Shown one piece after another: positions 34,708 to 46,593 of a stretch of 64,000 bases of DNA. Both the position numbers and the translations under genes were made by a program. Source of the DNA: Chionis minor (Eukaryota > Chordata > Aves > Charadriiformes > Chionididae); assembly GCA_013398295.1 (NCBI GenBank), contig VZSF01007788.1, positions 646,240 through 710,239 on the forward strand, written 5' to 3'. The notes under the pieces were generated by a model. That model was not told where the DNA came from. It did no database searches and saw nothing but the letters and a program-made list of their open reading frames with translations. The stretch's first letter is position 1. The number at the start of each line of letters is the position of its first letter.

Positions 34708-37700
34708 GAAAAAACCTATACTGAAATGGCAAAGTCTGTGCACGTAGTTTAGTGTAACCCAAAGTCTAACTTTGCCAGGCTCCACAAATGAAACTGAGAA
34801 ATAGCTTTAGAAAGACAGATGTGTGGGCCACTCTGGAAAGGGGATGTAGGTTGTACACAGGTTTTGGGTAGATGGCTGTGTGTTTTCCTTTGAGAGCATA
34901 TTTACTGCTGCTTCTTTGTACTCTCTAGGTCTCTTACCTCCTCTCAGCTCTTGCTATTTTGTCCTGATTTTGTCTGCTAAGCAGAACGTTGTGCTTCTGT
35001 CTTTGTTACCTGCAAGGTGCCGTTTTACTGGCATGGGAGCTTGTGCTTGAGAAAGACATCCTGCAGTTCAGGAGTTTTACTTAGAAATTAACCAGTTTTA
35101 GATGCAGATGAACAACCAAGAATATTCTTTTGAACACAGGGGTAGAGAGACTCCAGCTGAGTCAGAGTGACTGAGCTGGATATCTCTTGTGCTTGAGCAG
35201 ATAAGCTTAAGCGTACTATAAGGCTTCCAAACCCACCCGGAATGTGCCAACACACAATCTGGCTGTATCAGATCAGTGCTTTCAGAACTTTTAGACTCCT
35301 CCTTCCCAGCCATCTCCTGTTCTAACCTACCTTGCTGTTTGGTATTTATTAACCTTTTCCTCAGTCTGTCTTTCTGAGCATCTCTCAGACATTAAGTTTT
35401 GGGGCTAGTTACAGTTGCCTGGTTTGGTTGCAGGAGGTAATGTTTGCCATTTCTGACTGTGTCTGATATTTAGCTTCAGATCGAAGTTCCTTGGCAGCTT
35501 TTCAGTGGAATGAAAATAGTGGGTCTATACTACGTCTATGTCTGTGCATGTATAGGAAGGAAATGGGCCAAGAAACGGTCAGTTGACTCATGCACAGGAA
35601 ATTGCAAACTTTTCTGCAACGATAAACGATTTCCTGGAAGACAGATGATGGCTCTTTGCTTAGGTCTGTGCATTCATAAAAATATTTATTGCATCTTCCC
35701 TTGGGATTTTACTTACATTGTAATGTCAAGCTACTAGTAGATGCTCAAATGATCTTTCCTTTGTCAGTGGTCAATATCAGCAACTTCAGAGACAAGCACA
35801 AAGTTGAATTAATGAATAGAGCTCTTGTTGGCCTCGGTCTCAGTGTGTACATCTTTACCAGGGATGCGTGCGCTGTGGCTGGGATCAGACAAGTTCAGTT
35901 GACTGAGCTAGATCCAGGACTGGGAGTAGTGTTGCCTGGTGCTTCAGGGTGTAAGCCCTCGTCCGTACACACAGCTGAGAACTGCTCTGGCTCTGTTTTT
36001 TCTGTACTGGTATGCCCTGCCATCAGGCAGGCCAGCTCAGACCAGTGTTTGCCAGGAGGCCTCTGCGCTGCTCTCTGTCGCACAGTGAAAGCATTCCAAG
36101 TGCAATATTTTTTGTCACCTGAGTGGTGTTGATTTAAGGTCCAAGGAATGAAGATGTGTATGTCTTTTCATTATTTACCTTTGCTTAAAGATAATGATGA
36201 CTGCTGGCAGTGTCTGTACTTATGACACTCTTCTGTAGAATCCTATTAAGTTCTTAGCCTTTTTGTTATCTGTGGCAGGGATTTTGACAGATTACACATC
36301 TGGGGGAAAAAAATTCCTTTGTATTTAAAATGGCTTCCTAATGGGTTAAGTATACTTGGATTATTTTTCCTTTGGAGCAGTTTTTTTTTTCTGCCTTTCT
36401 TCAGGACTATGCACCCACAAGACTTTCCATCTGTCTTCTTACGGATCATCATCTTCCGTCTCTCTTAATTGTTTTCAGTGCTTATCTCTTGTCCCATCTA
36501 TTTCTGCTTTTGGAGATAGTGATGAAAACACTTTTGTGTATGTTCTTCGTGCTTTTCTCTTCTTTTGTTCCCCCTAAGCTGTTTGTTACTGATAACTTGT
36601 TGCTCTGTGCATTTGTACCTTCTTGTCTCCTCAGTATTAACAAGAGACTCTACCAAAGTCTAAAAATTTAGTGATTTGCTTTAATTACAATGGTAACATG
36701 GCACCACGCTCTTGTGCACCACCGCAACTAAATTCTATTAATCCCTTAGGACAGCAGGCCATCAAGATCCTAGGTCTGATTGATGCCAGGGCTCAGGAGC
36801 GGCTTGTGGGTAGTTAGAACAACTGAAGTCAGATGCTAGATCAGGTTGTTACCTCACAGTCCTGAAGTGTTAACTGCGGCGTAGCTTAGGTGCTAGTAAT
36901 CACCACCCTTCCCCTATAGCTTTCTCCATACTCTGCAAAGTTTCTAGGCAAGGTAAGTTCTCAGCTGTCTCTTCTCCCCTAGATACTGTTCTCTTTGCAC
37001 TCTCTCTCCAGTCTGAGATGAAAGAGTGCGGAATAAATCTAATTTTATATCCCCTCACTAAGTGTTTTACAAAAACCTTTTGCCTACCAGATGGTGCCAG
37101 TTTCATCTTGTTGGAGCAGATAGGGCTCTTTACCTGTTAAAACTTCTTTCTACCTCTGAAGTAGTGTATACACCAAAAATTCTAGGCAAAACCCAATACT
37201 AATTAAATTGCTCAGTAAAACTAAATAAGATGGAAAACGCAGGGGGTTTTGTACCCAGCAGAGAGGTTGTTTGCTCTCTAATGTGATTCAAACTATCTGA
37301 AGGGTTTGTCATTCCTGTTTGAACGTGTTCTTGGGGGAGCAAAGGGAGAACTGAGACATGGAAATTGGCCTTTCTAACATGTTTCCTGAATGGTGACAGT
37401 TTTTTTATATTCACCTTATGTATGAAGAAGAATGGAATCATTTTTATTGTTGCCAAAAGATTCCTTTAGCGGGACTTCTTCACAAAACACCTCCCTGTTT
37501 GAAATTGCTACATTCAGATTGGTTTTGAATTTTGTATAAGGGCCTGTTGTCATAAAAAAAGATAAATCTCTGGGAAAGAGTAGAATGCTCAGAAATTTTA
37601 TTCTTCTGTGTTAACATGTAAGATGGCCCAGTGTGACTCTAGAATTCTGAATTTTCTTTAAGAGATGGATTTTTGCTGTAAGTAGGATCACGAGGCACAT

Positions 37701-40700
37701 TTTGTTTGCAGTTGTCTTTTCGCTTTCATGTTTCTTTCTACAACTTCTCCTTGGTCTGCTGAACTGTGCGTACCTCTTTTTATGTTAAACTGACATACTT
37801 TCAGTGTATTAATTCAGTACTCTTGGGGTTTTTTTGCCGAGACATAACTGGGGGTTTTGTTTAGTCCTGAAACACTTCCACTTCAAATTCAGGCTAGCTA
37901 TATGTTTAAGTAGGGAATTTTAAATACAGATCTGCAGCTGGAGGTAGCTACTTAGATCTTTAGATGTCCTGAATTCATCCTGTAGTTATTTGTGCCTCAG
38001 TATTGATGATGCAGGCCTTATCTAACACAAACAATTTTCTGTGACACTGTTTCTAAAGTGTGCTGGCATTTTTATGAGGCTTTTTGGTGGGACTTCACAG
38101 TATAGCTCAGGAGTCGTAAGTATTCATTAGTCTGCATGCTGTTTTATTAAGTTTCGTTATTTACAGCTCAACAAAACAACTCTTGTTACTTCCACTTCCA
38201 GCCTTTTCTCTAAGCAGTCATATCCTCTTTTTTTTTTGCCAAAAATATCAAGAGAATGTACTTCTGTAAAATTTTGATAGTTGAGAACCTCTCAAACATA
38301 CATGTATCCATTCATTACCTGCTATTGTATTGAAAAGTGAGAAGTAACATAACCCAACTAGAAAACTGTATCCACAGTCTTTGACAGCCCAGGAAAGATT
38401 CTCAGAATGAATATGTAACTTTTACCCAAGACAGCAACTTGCTGTTAATTTCTGTTTGCTACTTAAAAAGTATTTAGCATACCTGCACCCAGTTTTAATC
38501 TCTGAGAAGAGTAATGTTGGGAAAACTACTTCTGCAACTACTGGTAAGGTGTATCTATCATCTGGCTTAATGAGACACTAGCATTGGGTATATCTCTGAT
38601 AAGTAAATATAGGGAAAATAGGCTGGGAGCTTACAATAGGGCTTAACATATGCAGATTTTCAGCCCGCTTCAGATACGGGGCTAATATCCATTGTGCAGG
38701 TCACAGAAGAGAGAAATAAATCACTATGTTTTTACCATAAGCTTTTATGGTATCTGTCTCCTGTTTCATTTCTAGTACAGTGGCAGAGATTTTACTGGAA
38801 TTGTATCAGGAATTTGGGTATAATGTTGCATATTGACTTCATATTTTGCATCCACGACTTTGCTTGTTCTCCTGTGAAAGCCTCTTCACATTGGTACTCA
38901 AATATGAATAACTAATGACAATGGATTTCCTTAGGCTGCCAGCAAGAGTCGTGCTGATGAGCTAAAACCCTTAAATTAAGTGGGAACTTTACCATAGTCT
39001 TCAATGGGCAGGTGTTTCACCCAGCACTGACTTGGTGTCTACAAAGAAATGAAGCTAAAGTGCTAAGAAGAACCAAAGTTGAAGAGGAAACAAAATCACT
39101 AGAATTTTTCGTTTTGTTCATTTGTGAATACTGAATACAGCATGGTTTTGTGTGCGTGTGTGTATGTCAACGAAAGTCTTTGGTGTAAAGTTTTTGTGGA
39201 CACACAAGACTGAGTAAATAGAGAGAAGCAGGCAGGTGGTTCTGGCCTCATTCACTGCCAGGGTAGGTTGCAATAGATGAGACCACACACTTGTGCCTCC
39301 CTTTCCTCCTTCCCCAATGTATTTACGTTCAGACAATGCGTACCACTGTTGGTGCTTTAAGCCAGTGAGATTGTCTACTTATTGAGGAGCAACTCAAATG
39401 CCAATCAGACTTTTTTATTAAAACGGAAATAATCTGTATGTAGTTATTGTAAGCAGAAGAGCAGAAGGGAGGTCTTATTAGCTCAAGTGTGCTACATTAT
39501 AGTCCTCATTTTCATTTTGCCCTGCCAATGAGTCTTTGAACTGCTGCTCTGCAGGGACTGCTGCTAAGATTACGAGATTAATAAATCTTCCTGAGATGTT
39601 GTGTTTCTCCGTGTCCACACAGAGCAATGATGGGGATTTGTAATGGGAATGACTGTCAACAAGAAACTCTGGTTAGTGTCACTAACTTGTTTTGTCTGGC
39701 ACACAATCCTGGCTATTTCAAACCAACAGAGAAACTGAAGTGGCAGCCTGGATATGGCAAGCATACATAGGATATTGAGGCTACCATCCCCTGCTGCTTA
39801 AACTGTTTGAGTTCTTTGTTCATTCTTCTCTTATTTCTGCAAAATCCAGAGAAAACTTTTTGTTATATAATCAGATTTCTTAGTAGCTCATGTTTCAATC
39901 TGTCTAGCCAGTCATGGTGACCTGTACCCTTGGATTCTGAAGTATGCATCATGAATGTGATGTTTTTCTTCTTATTTTTGACACTAATTGGATGAAAACT
40001 GCTTACACCTGGAAAAGTGAATGCAGTGACATCTTAAAGTGCATGTTTTTTAGCAGCACTTAGGACAAGCTCATAAAGAGTTGTATTAATAATAAAAGTC
40101 AAATGACTAGAACATAAACATTATTGCATAAGCATGTTCTAATTTCAATTTATATACTGGGATTTTACTGTTGTTTATGTAGGGTTTTTTAATTTTTAAA
40201 ATGAATTAATGGATTTATCATCATTAGTCTGTTTTTTCAAGGTTGCAAGGGGACACCATTCAAATTTACATCTCGTTTATTGCACAACAGTCATCAGTTA
40301 GTATTTAGTCGCAGTTGTAAGGCTATTTCTGAACCTTACAAATCATTGAAGTTTAAGGTTTCCAGCAGGTATTTTGCAGCTAGAACTGAAAATGGCTATG
40401 TGAATCTCTAGTCTTTAAGTGTCCTTCATATAATGTATTATTGACTCTCATTCGGCTTTAATTGTGGTTACCAGTCACAATTACTGAAAAATTATTTTTG
40501 GAAGACATCTAGAGAAGTCCTCTGGAAATGCGTTTTTTGGTGTATTTTTTGGCACACAAGTGTTGTTATAACAAAATTGCTGTTTGTAATGTCACCATGA
40601 TGTATTTTTGTGAAGTTAGTGTCAGCTTCTTCGAAATCAGATAAAATCAGGGTTGTGTTGTTTTTCAGATTAAAAGAAATTGTAACACCCATCCTTGAAA

Positions 40701-41493
40701 AAATGAAGTGCTTAAGTTCATACTGGGGAAAAAATTTAAAATCAATATTAGGATAGCAAAAGAACAACTTTTTTTTGTATAGAATCAGATTTTGCTCTTG
40801 GTAGAATTTCTCTGTACTTAAATGGCTATGAGGACAGAACTTGGCCCAGAAAATGTTATTACAGTTACAAAGTTAGGTGCTCAAAAGTCAAGAAAGTTAC
40901 AGATGCGAAGTAGCCTATTAAACTTTAGTTAGGACCCTTGTTCATATGCATTGATTGCCTTTAATTATGTAAGTGCAGTCTCCCACCACCACTACTGCCA
41001 AGAACCTGCCCTCATTAGTACACAGGATAAATAGTACTCAGTTAATTAGCAGTTATTTGATACTTTCTTTTGTGTTTGAGTTTGCAGTTGCAGTATTTAT
41101 GTCTTGAATGCCATTCAAATCGTGTTGAGAAAACAGAATTATTAATTTCCTAATGTGCTTTTTTGTAGAACTCATTTCTGTATTGAGTGCAGTCCAAATG
41201 TTATTTTATCGTCATTTTACGTACTAGTATTTAGAAAGTTTAGGGTGAAGCATTTCTTCCACTTCTGATACCACTTTAAGACATTACTTTTCCCAACTCT
41301 TTCCAGTATACAGTATTTTTTTACATTCATATTCAAACTCCCTTTAATTTCAGATGCATGTTTGCTCACATGTCTGCAGGTCAGCTGTAAGGTCTTCCAC
41401 AGAAAGTGCAATACAAAGCTAATGAGCACTTCTGAAAAACATGTTTTAAAAGCCTTCTAGCTTTTTGCCTTAAAACTTCAGGATGGGAACCAG

Positions 41494-41641
41494 AATCATA
41501 AAATCATAGAATGGTTTAGGTTGCAAGTAACCTTAAACATCATCTAGTTCCGACTCCCTGGCCATGGGCACGGACACCTCCCACTAGACCTGGTTGCTCA
41601 AAGCCCCATCCAGCCTGGCCTTGACACTTCCAGGGATGGGG
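41494..41641 (-). mobile_element. CR1 3' fragment, antisense
   Basis: About 150 bp of CR1 3' UTR on the minus strand, with the terminal octamer copies visible at the left (AATCATAAAATCATAGAATGG) and the ORF2 end at the right (CACTTCCAGGGATGGGG). It keeps the 3' terminal segment that the copy at 60.6 kb lacks, so it serves as a local reference for the intact end. Confidence 0.9.
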
Positions 41642-42734
41642 CCTAATTATATGTATTTTTTAGAGCAGCATTCAGCTAATATTCCTGTCCTTTCCCTGGA
41701 GTCTTCTCCTCATTCACTGGATTCTTGTTATTACAAGAATAACTGAATCAGAGTATGGTAAAATACACCTTCTTTAAGTGCAAGTCAGTGCCAGAATAGG
41801 TCTAATTTGTGCACTGTCCACAGTACAAATCAGTTTAAAAGAAATAGTCGACGATGTACTACAAAGGAGAAATGCTGCTTTTGAGTGTTTGGTTTTATGC
41901 AGCCTTAAAAAAGTCATTGTAAAACAGTCATTTTTCCAGGCTCCTCGTCTCATCCTAGCCCTGGCATCTTTACTCAGTGACTCTTCAGTCTTGGTGCCTT
42001 GTAGTAATAGTGATTATTCACTTCTGGAGCATCCAGCAGCATACACGGGATACTGATGAGGTTCCCACAGATGCTGTGCAACAGCACATATGTTGGGTTG
42101 GCTGGATCTCACAATATGGAGCTCAAGTGGACCTTACATTTCTTATAGCAGTGTTACCTCAGGTGTAGAAAAACAGGTGATAACTTGATTCAGCATACAG
42201 AGGAAGCAGCATAGACAGATATTGCATAATATGGCAGAAAGTCTCCTGGTAGTTATTAAGCCATCAAAATAATTTCAACAAGCTGGAGCTGACTGTTTTT
42301 AGTATTTGACCAGTACTTTACATAGTGTGGCCATTGCTTTTTTGACTTAATACTGGAAACTCTGTAGCCAGTTTTACTCTTTTTTTCTATCTGCAAAACT
42401 GTAGCTTTAAAATAGCTGTATCTTACATCTATAATAACATATAGAATTTCATCTAAAAAAAGAAAGTGGAAATCAGTGTCATAGTATTTCCTTATTTCTG
42501 AGGGTTTAGGTTGCTTGTCCATTTGTTTTCTTAACTCTGCTTTACTTTGCAAATTTTTCTTTTTCTTTTCTTTTTTTTCCAGACTGATTTCTGATGCTAA
42601 GATCTTCCTTACAGCAAACTAAAGATTCTGTGAAACAATCAAGTAGGACATCAATGATCACTGTTGTTGGAGTTGATGACCGTTTAAAGATATTTCCAAG
42701 CAGATATCATTAAAGAATTCTTCTTTTTTCCTAG

Positions 42735-42800
42735 GCAAGCTACAGAATGAAAATCCTGGAGACTCTTTGTCTTACATCTATGAAACAGTTCTTGCAGATG
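42735..42800 (+). CDS. BANK1: BANK1 exon 3, short TIR-DBB linker
   Basis: A 66-bp exon between TTTTTTCCTAG and ATG|GTGAGT. Joined in phase 1 to exon 2 it reads G-K-L-Q-N-E-N-P-G-D-S-L-S-Y-I-Y-E-T-V-L and joins exon 4 as A-D-D-H-Q-P. The segment D-S-L-S-Y-I-Y-E-T-V-L-A-D corresponds to mammalian BANK1 D-S-E-D-Y-F-E-V-N-I-P-T-D just after the TIR. Its two tyrosines in an acidic setting could be phosphorylation sites (inference). Support comes from both splice sites, the phase on both sides and the weak protein match; the exon is too short for composition-based evidence. Confidence 0.8.
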
Positions 42801-44408
42801 GTGAGTTGAATTCCCCTTGCATTTACTCGAATAAAGCCAATACTCTTCAGAAAATTTAATTTGTTTTCTTACATCTTGTCAGACATGAAAGGCAATAAAC
42901 TAACCTTACTATAGCATACAGTTGTGTAGAGGAACATGCCTTTTTCCTCAAACATCCACCCACACATCTATATCCACACATTCTGGTGAGGAATGTGAAA
43001 AGGGGAGAGGAGATTCAGCTGGGATTTTTTCCTTTCATTTCAGAGTAGAGAAAAAGGAAAACATGGTGAGATTTCCTTTTCTGTTCCTAGCAAGAGAAGT
43101 TTTGCATGTAATAAAGAGAGATCTGATTTGAAAATTTCAGATCAGCCCAACTCGCGTTACATTTGCAGCATCATTCATTTGCAGCTGGGAGAAGCTCTGC
43201 ATCTTGACTTCAGCGCCTGTTGATGTTTGCCATTCTGGTCTATTTATATATGTGAAAGCCCATAAAGAGTCTTAATAAGAAAAATGGACTGGGAAAATCT
43301 CCACTTGCTTTTAGTAAAGAGCTACATAATATGTTTCCTATCCAGAGTTCTTACTTAAACAACTTTATTTCTGGGTTGACACTGTTGTGAAGTGATTGGC
43401 TTAACAGCACCGCCATGCTGACTGATGGAAAAGGCTGAGTAAGCTATTTTGGAATTTCTGGCACAGCAGTTTTGTGCTACTGGACTCTGAGGCTACTGGC
43501 TCTGTCTGTCTATTTTTCTGGCAAGGTGTAAGGGCAGAAGGATGCTGCAAGCTCACTGGCTCTTCTTTGCTGGCACGAATTCGATATACATGTCAGTGAT
43601 GTATGGGGTTTAGAATATAGGTTCTTCAGTTAATTCCAAAACACTAGAATCAACCTATGTGCTTTTAAATACTCCAGTCATTCCCACTTACCATGCTTTG
43701 GTTCACAATGCAGACCAGTCTTGGAGAATATGGATTGCATTCTTTTCAAATAAAACTAAAATGGAAAGTGCACTCAGGGAGCACGCTGCTTGCACTTCAG
43801 ATGCTAAAAGGTACACATTCTACATGTCCAGACCAGAATTAGTTGGAAATATGCCTCTTTGAGATGTGTATAGATATGGAAGAAGTATTTAGGGCCAACC
43901 ATTTCGCTCTACCAAATCTTCTGTTAGTCCTGCCTCTCCAATAGGGATTGTTTGTGACTCTTGGCACCTCAGTGTGCTTGTGTGATCTCAGACAGAAAGC
44001 TGCTGTAAAGCTGCGCTGTTGTATCCCTACAGATGCATTGTCAGGGTTTCTAAGGATGCCTCATTTGGTCCTGTGTTGAATGTGCCATGGGTCAGTGCAT
44101 TGAAGAAGTTTGTTGGTATAAAAAAGGCTTTTTGTCAGTACTGCATCATCATCCAGGTGCTTGATAAGCTGGCATCCCCATTCCTCTCATTATTGATTAT
44201 GATCTCCAAAAAACGAGACAGTGGAAGAGGGAATAGTCAGGGAAAACAGAGAATACCAAGAAAAGGAAGGACTGGGGAGATGTTCCTCCAAGCTACTCCT
44301 GCTTTAAACCCTGACTCTTTTTACATGAATCCTTTGCTGCTTCTATACTGGGACTTGAAGAGCAGCTTTAAGTCCAAGTTTTCTCCATCTGTTGAATGGT
44401 TGATGGTT

Positions 44409-45143
44409 GACAAAGGCAAGTGTAGGGTCCTGCACCTGGGGAGGAGTAACCCCATGCAGCAGTACAGGTTGGGGGCTGACCTGCTGGAAAGCAGCTCTGC
44501 AGAGAGGGACCTCGGAGTCCTGGTGGACAACAGGATGACCATGAGGCAGCAGTGGGACCTCGTGGCATCCTGGGGTGCATCAAGAAGAGTGTGGCAAACA
44601 GGTCGAGGGAGGTCATCCTCCCCCTCTACTCTGCCCTGGTGAGGTCGCATCTGCAGTACTGTGTCCAGTTTAGGGCTCCCCAGTTTACGGAGGACAGGGA
44701 ACTGCTGGAGAGGGTACAGCAAAGGGATGAGAAGATGATTAGGGGGCTGGAACATCTTTCTTACAAGGAAGGGCTGAGGGAGTTGTGCCTTTTTAGTCTG
44801 CAGAAGAGAAGACTGAGAGGGGATCTCATCAATGCTTATAAGTACCTAAAGGGAAAAGTGCCAGGAGGAGGGGGCCAGTCTTTTTTCAGTGGTGCCCAGA
44901 GACAGGACAACAAGAGGGAATGGGCACAAACTGGAACATGGGAAGTTCCATCTGAATACAAGGAGGAACTTCTTTACTTACTGGAACAGGCTGCCCAGAG
45001 ATGTGGTGCAGTCTCCAACTTTGGTGACATTTGAAACCCACTGTACGCTGTCCTGTGCATCCTTTGCTGTAGGTGGACCTGCTGTGGTAGGGGGGTTGGA
45101 CTAGATGATCTCCAGAGGTCCCTTCAGACCCTGGTGATTCTGT
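44409..45143 (+). mobile_element. CR1 LINE 3' part, sense, second subfamily
   Basis: A 735-bp 5'-truncated CR1 (starts near GGCAAGTGTAGGGTCCTGCACC) with the ORF2 C-terminus and 3' UTR, ending ...CTGGTGATTCTGT. It differs from the three long CR1s and is nearly identical to the copy at the right edge of the window. Both share a diagnostic junction GTGGGACCTCGTGGCATCCT, where other CR1s carry an extra A-K-K-A-N segment. Confidence 0.93.
44552..45034 (+). pseudogene. CR1 ORF2 C-terminal remnant
   Basis: An open frame of 160 codons matches the CR1 ORF2 C-terminus: [18 protein letters not shown], then [16 protein letters not shown] and [19 protein letters not shown]. It lacks the RT catalytic core because of the 5' truncation. 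Downstream the frame shifts relative to the ancestral C-terminal end. Confidence 0.88.
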
Positions 45144-46577
45144 ACATTGTGTGATGTAATAAAGTGAACCGAGGATTTTCCGGCTAAGAAAGTCTTACAT
45201 TAGGAACAAAAAATTCACTTTAAATCTTTGCTGAAGTTGCCTGGGCCACGGTTTTTGGCCAGCTTTTGGCAGTCATCTTAATAGCACCGATTGTGTAAAA
45301 AATGCTTCCAGGAACTCTGTCTTCTCTTTGCTTCTCCAAGAAGGAAGTGTATGCAGTGCTAAGCTGTATGTATGACACAAAACAGATGTGTCAGGAGAAA
45401 TTATAAACCAAGAAAGGATTTTTCCTAGAACACTATAAATTCACAGAAGAGCATTTTTTGTGAGGAATTAAGTGGACACTGGCATGCTGAAAGCTGAAGT
45501 TTTGTTGGAGTGTACACATATAATACAAAAGAGGGGATAAGCCGAAAGATGAAATTTAGACTTGAACTGGAATGAAGGTTGAACAGATCAGAAGTATGAA
45601 GCTAAATGAGAAATCTAAAGCAACAAAGGTGGAAAGAGCAGCAAGTGGATGACAAGACATATTAAAAAAACCAAAACAAACTATATTCAATAAAGCAAAG
45701 ATAGATGGGGAATGAGCAAGTGCTAACAATCAATAAGAAGTGATTGACTGAAGTGAATTGTGCAAGGCCTTGAGGGAAAAGGTCAGAGAGTACATTGGAA
45801 AATGGAAAACAGTGTGATCGCTGAGATCCTTTGGGCAAATATGAGCTACAAGCAAATGTGAAAACAATTGATTTGCAAGGGAGTGATGGAAAAGATCCAG
45901 TTGTGGAATGCTAATCACCATGATGGGAATTTATGAGGACTCATTCCTGTAGGTGATAACTGAACAAGTCAGCTCTTTAGCCACTCACAAATGTTGTTAT
46001 GTATTTACTTTATTTCTGGTTTCTGTATAAGAAAAGTAGCCTTATTTTTACCACTAGAAAGCTGTATTTTGAGAAATTCCCTTGTGGATCCTCAGGAAAT
46101 TCTCTGCCCCCCCCCCAAAATCATTATTTAGAATTTGTACTAAAGTTGAAAAAGTGAATCAATCTTACAAGGGTCTGGGTATACAGCCTTGTAACAACAC
46201 AGATAAAATGTGGATGCCTTATTGTGGAATCAGCATTCATTATTTTACCTACAAAACAGAGCTAACCTCAGATTTAAATACCCGTTAGGTGATATTCAGC
46301 TTCAGAAAAGACTGTTCCCCGTCTGTTAAATAAGCTTTGTCTTTTTAACATTTTCAATTAAGGCTTGTATCCTAGCACTAATGAACTGAACCAATTAGAG
46401 ATGGGCTAGCAGAGCACAAGAAGCTGATTTTAAAGTGCAATAGCTGTCTGCCTAGTTTAACAGCAGACATCTGTTGGTCCTGCTCAGAGGTCTTGTCAAA
46501 ACAACATATATGTGCATACTGTGTTACCTGTATGCTTTACCAGACTAGACTGAAGAAAGAAGGCCAGCGCTTTGTTT

Positions 46578-46593
46578 AAAAAAAAAAAAAAAA
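46578..46593 (+). repeat. Poly-A run
   Basis: Sixteen consecutive A residues in intron 3. No retroposed body is recognisable in front of it. Confidence 0.8.

Larger units (their letters stand above)
34139..42734 (+). other. BANK1: BANK1 intron 2 (about 8.6 kb)
   Basis: The donor is GTAATC and the acceptor TTCTTTTTTCCTAG. It contains the unexplained exon-like pair at 34,240-34,707 and an antisense CR1 3' fragment at 41,494-41,641. The rest (34.7-41.5 kb) is AT-rich DNA with chance frames only; the longest, at 35,689-36,132, has no recognisable domain. Confidence 0.8.

Noticed and set aside
35689..36132. Plus-strand frame of 147 codons in BANK1 intron 2
   Set aside because: Considered as a further alternative BANK1 exon, but the sequence lacks domain-like patterns and does not fit the gene by phase and splice sites.
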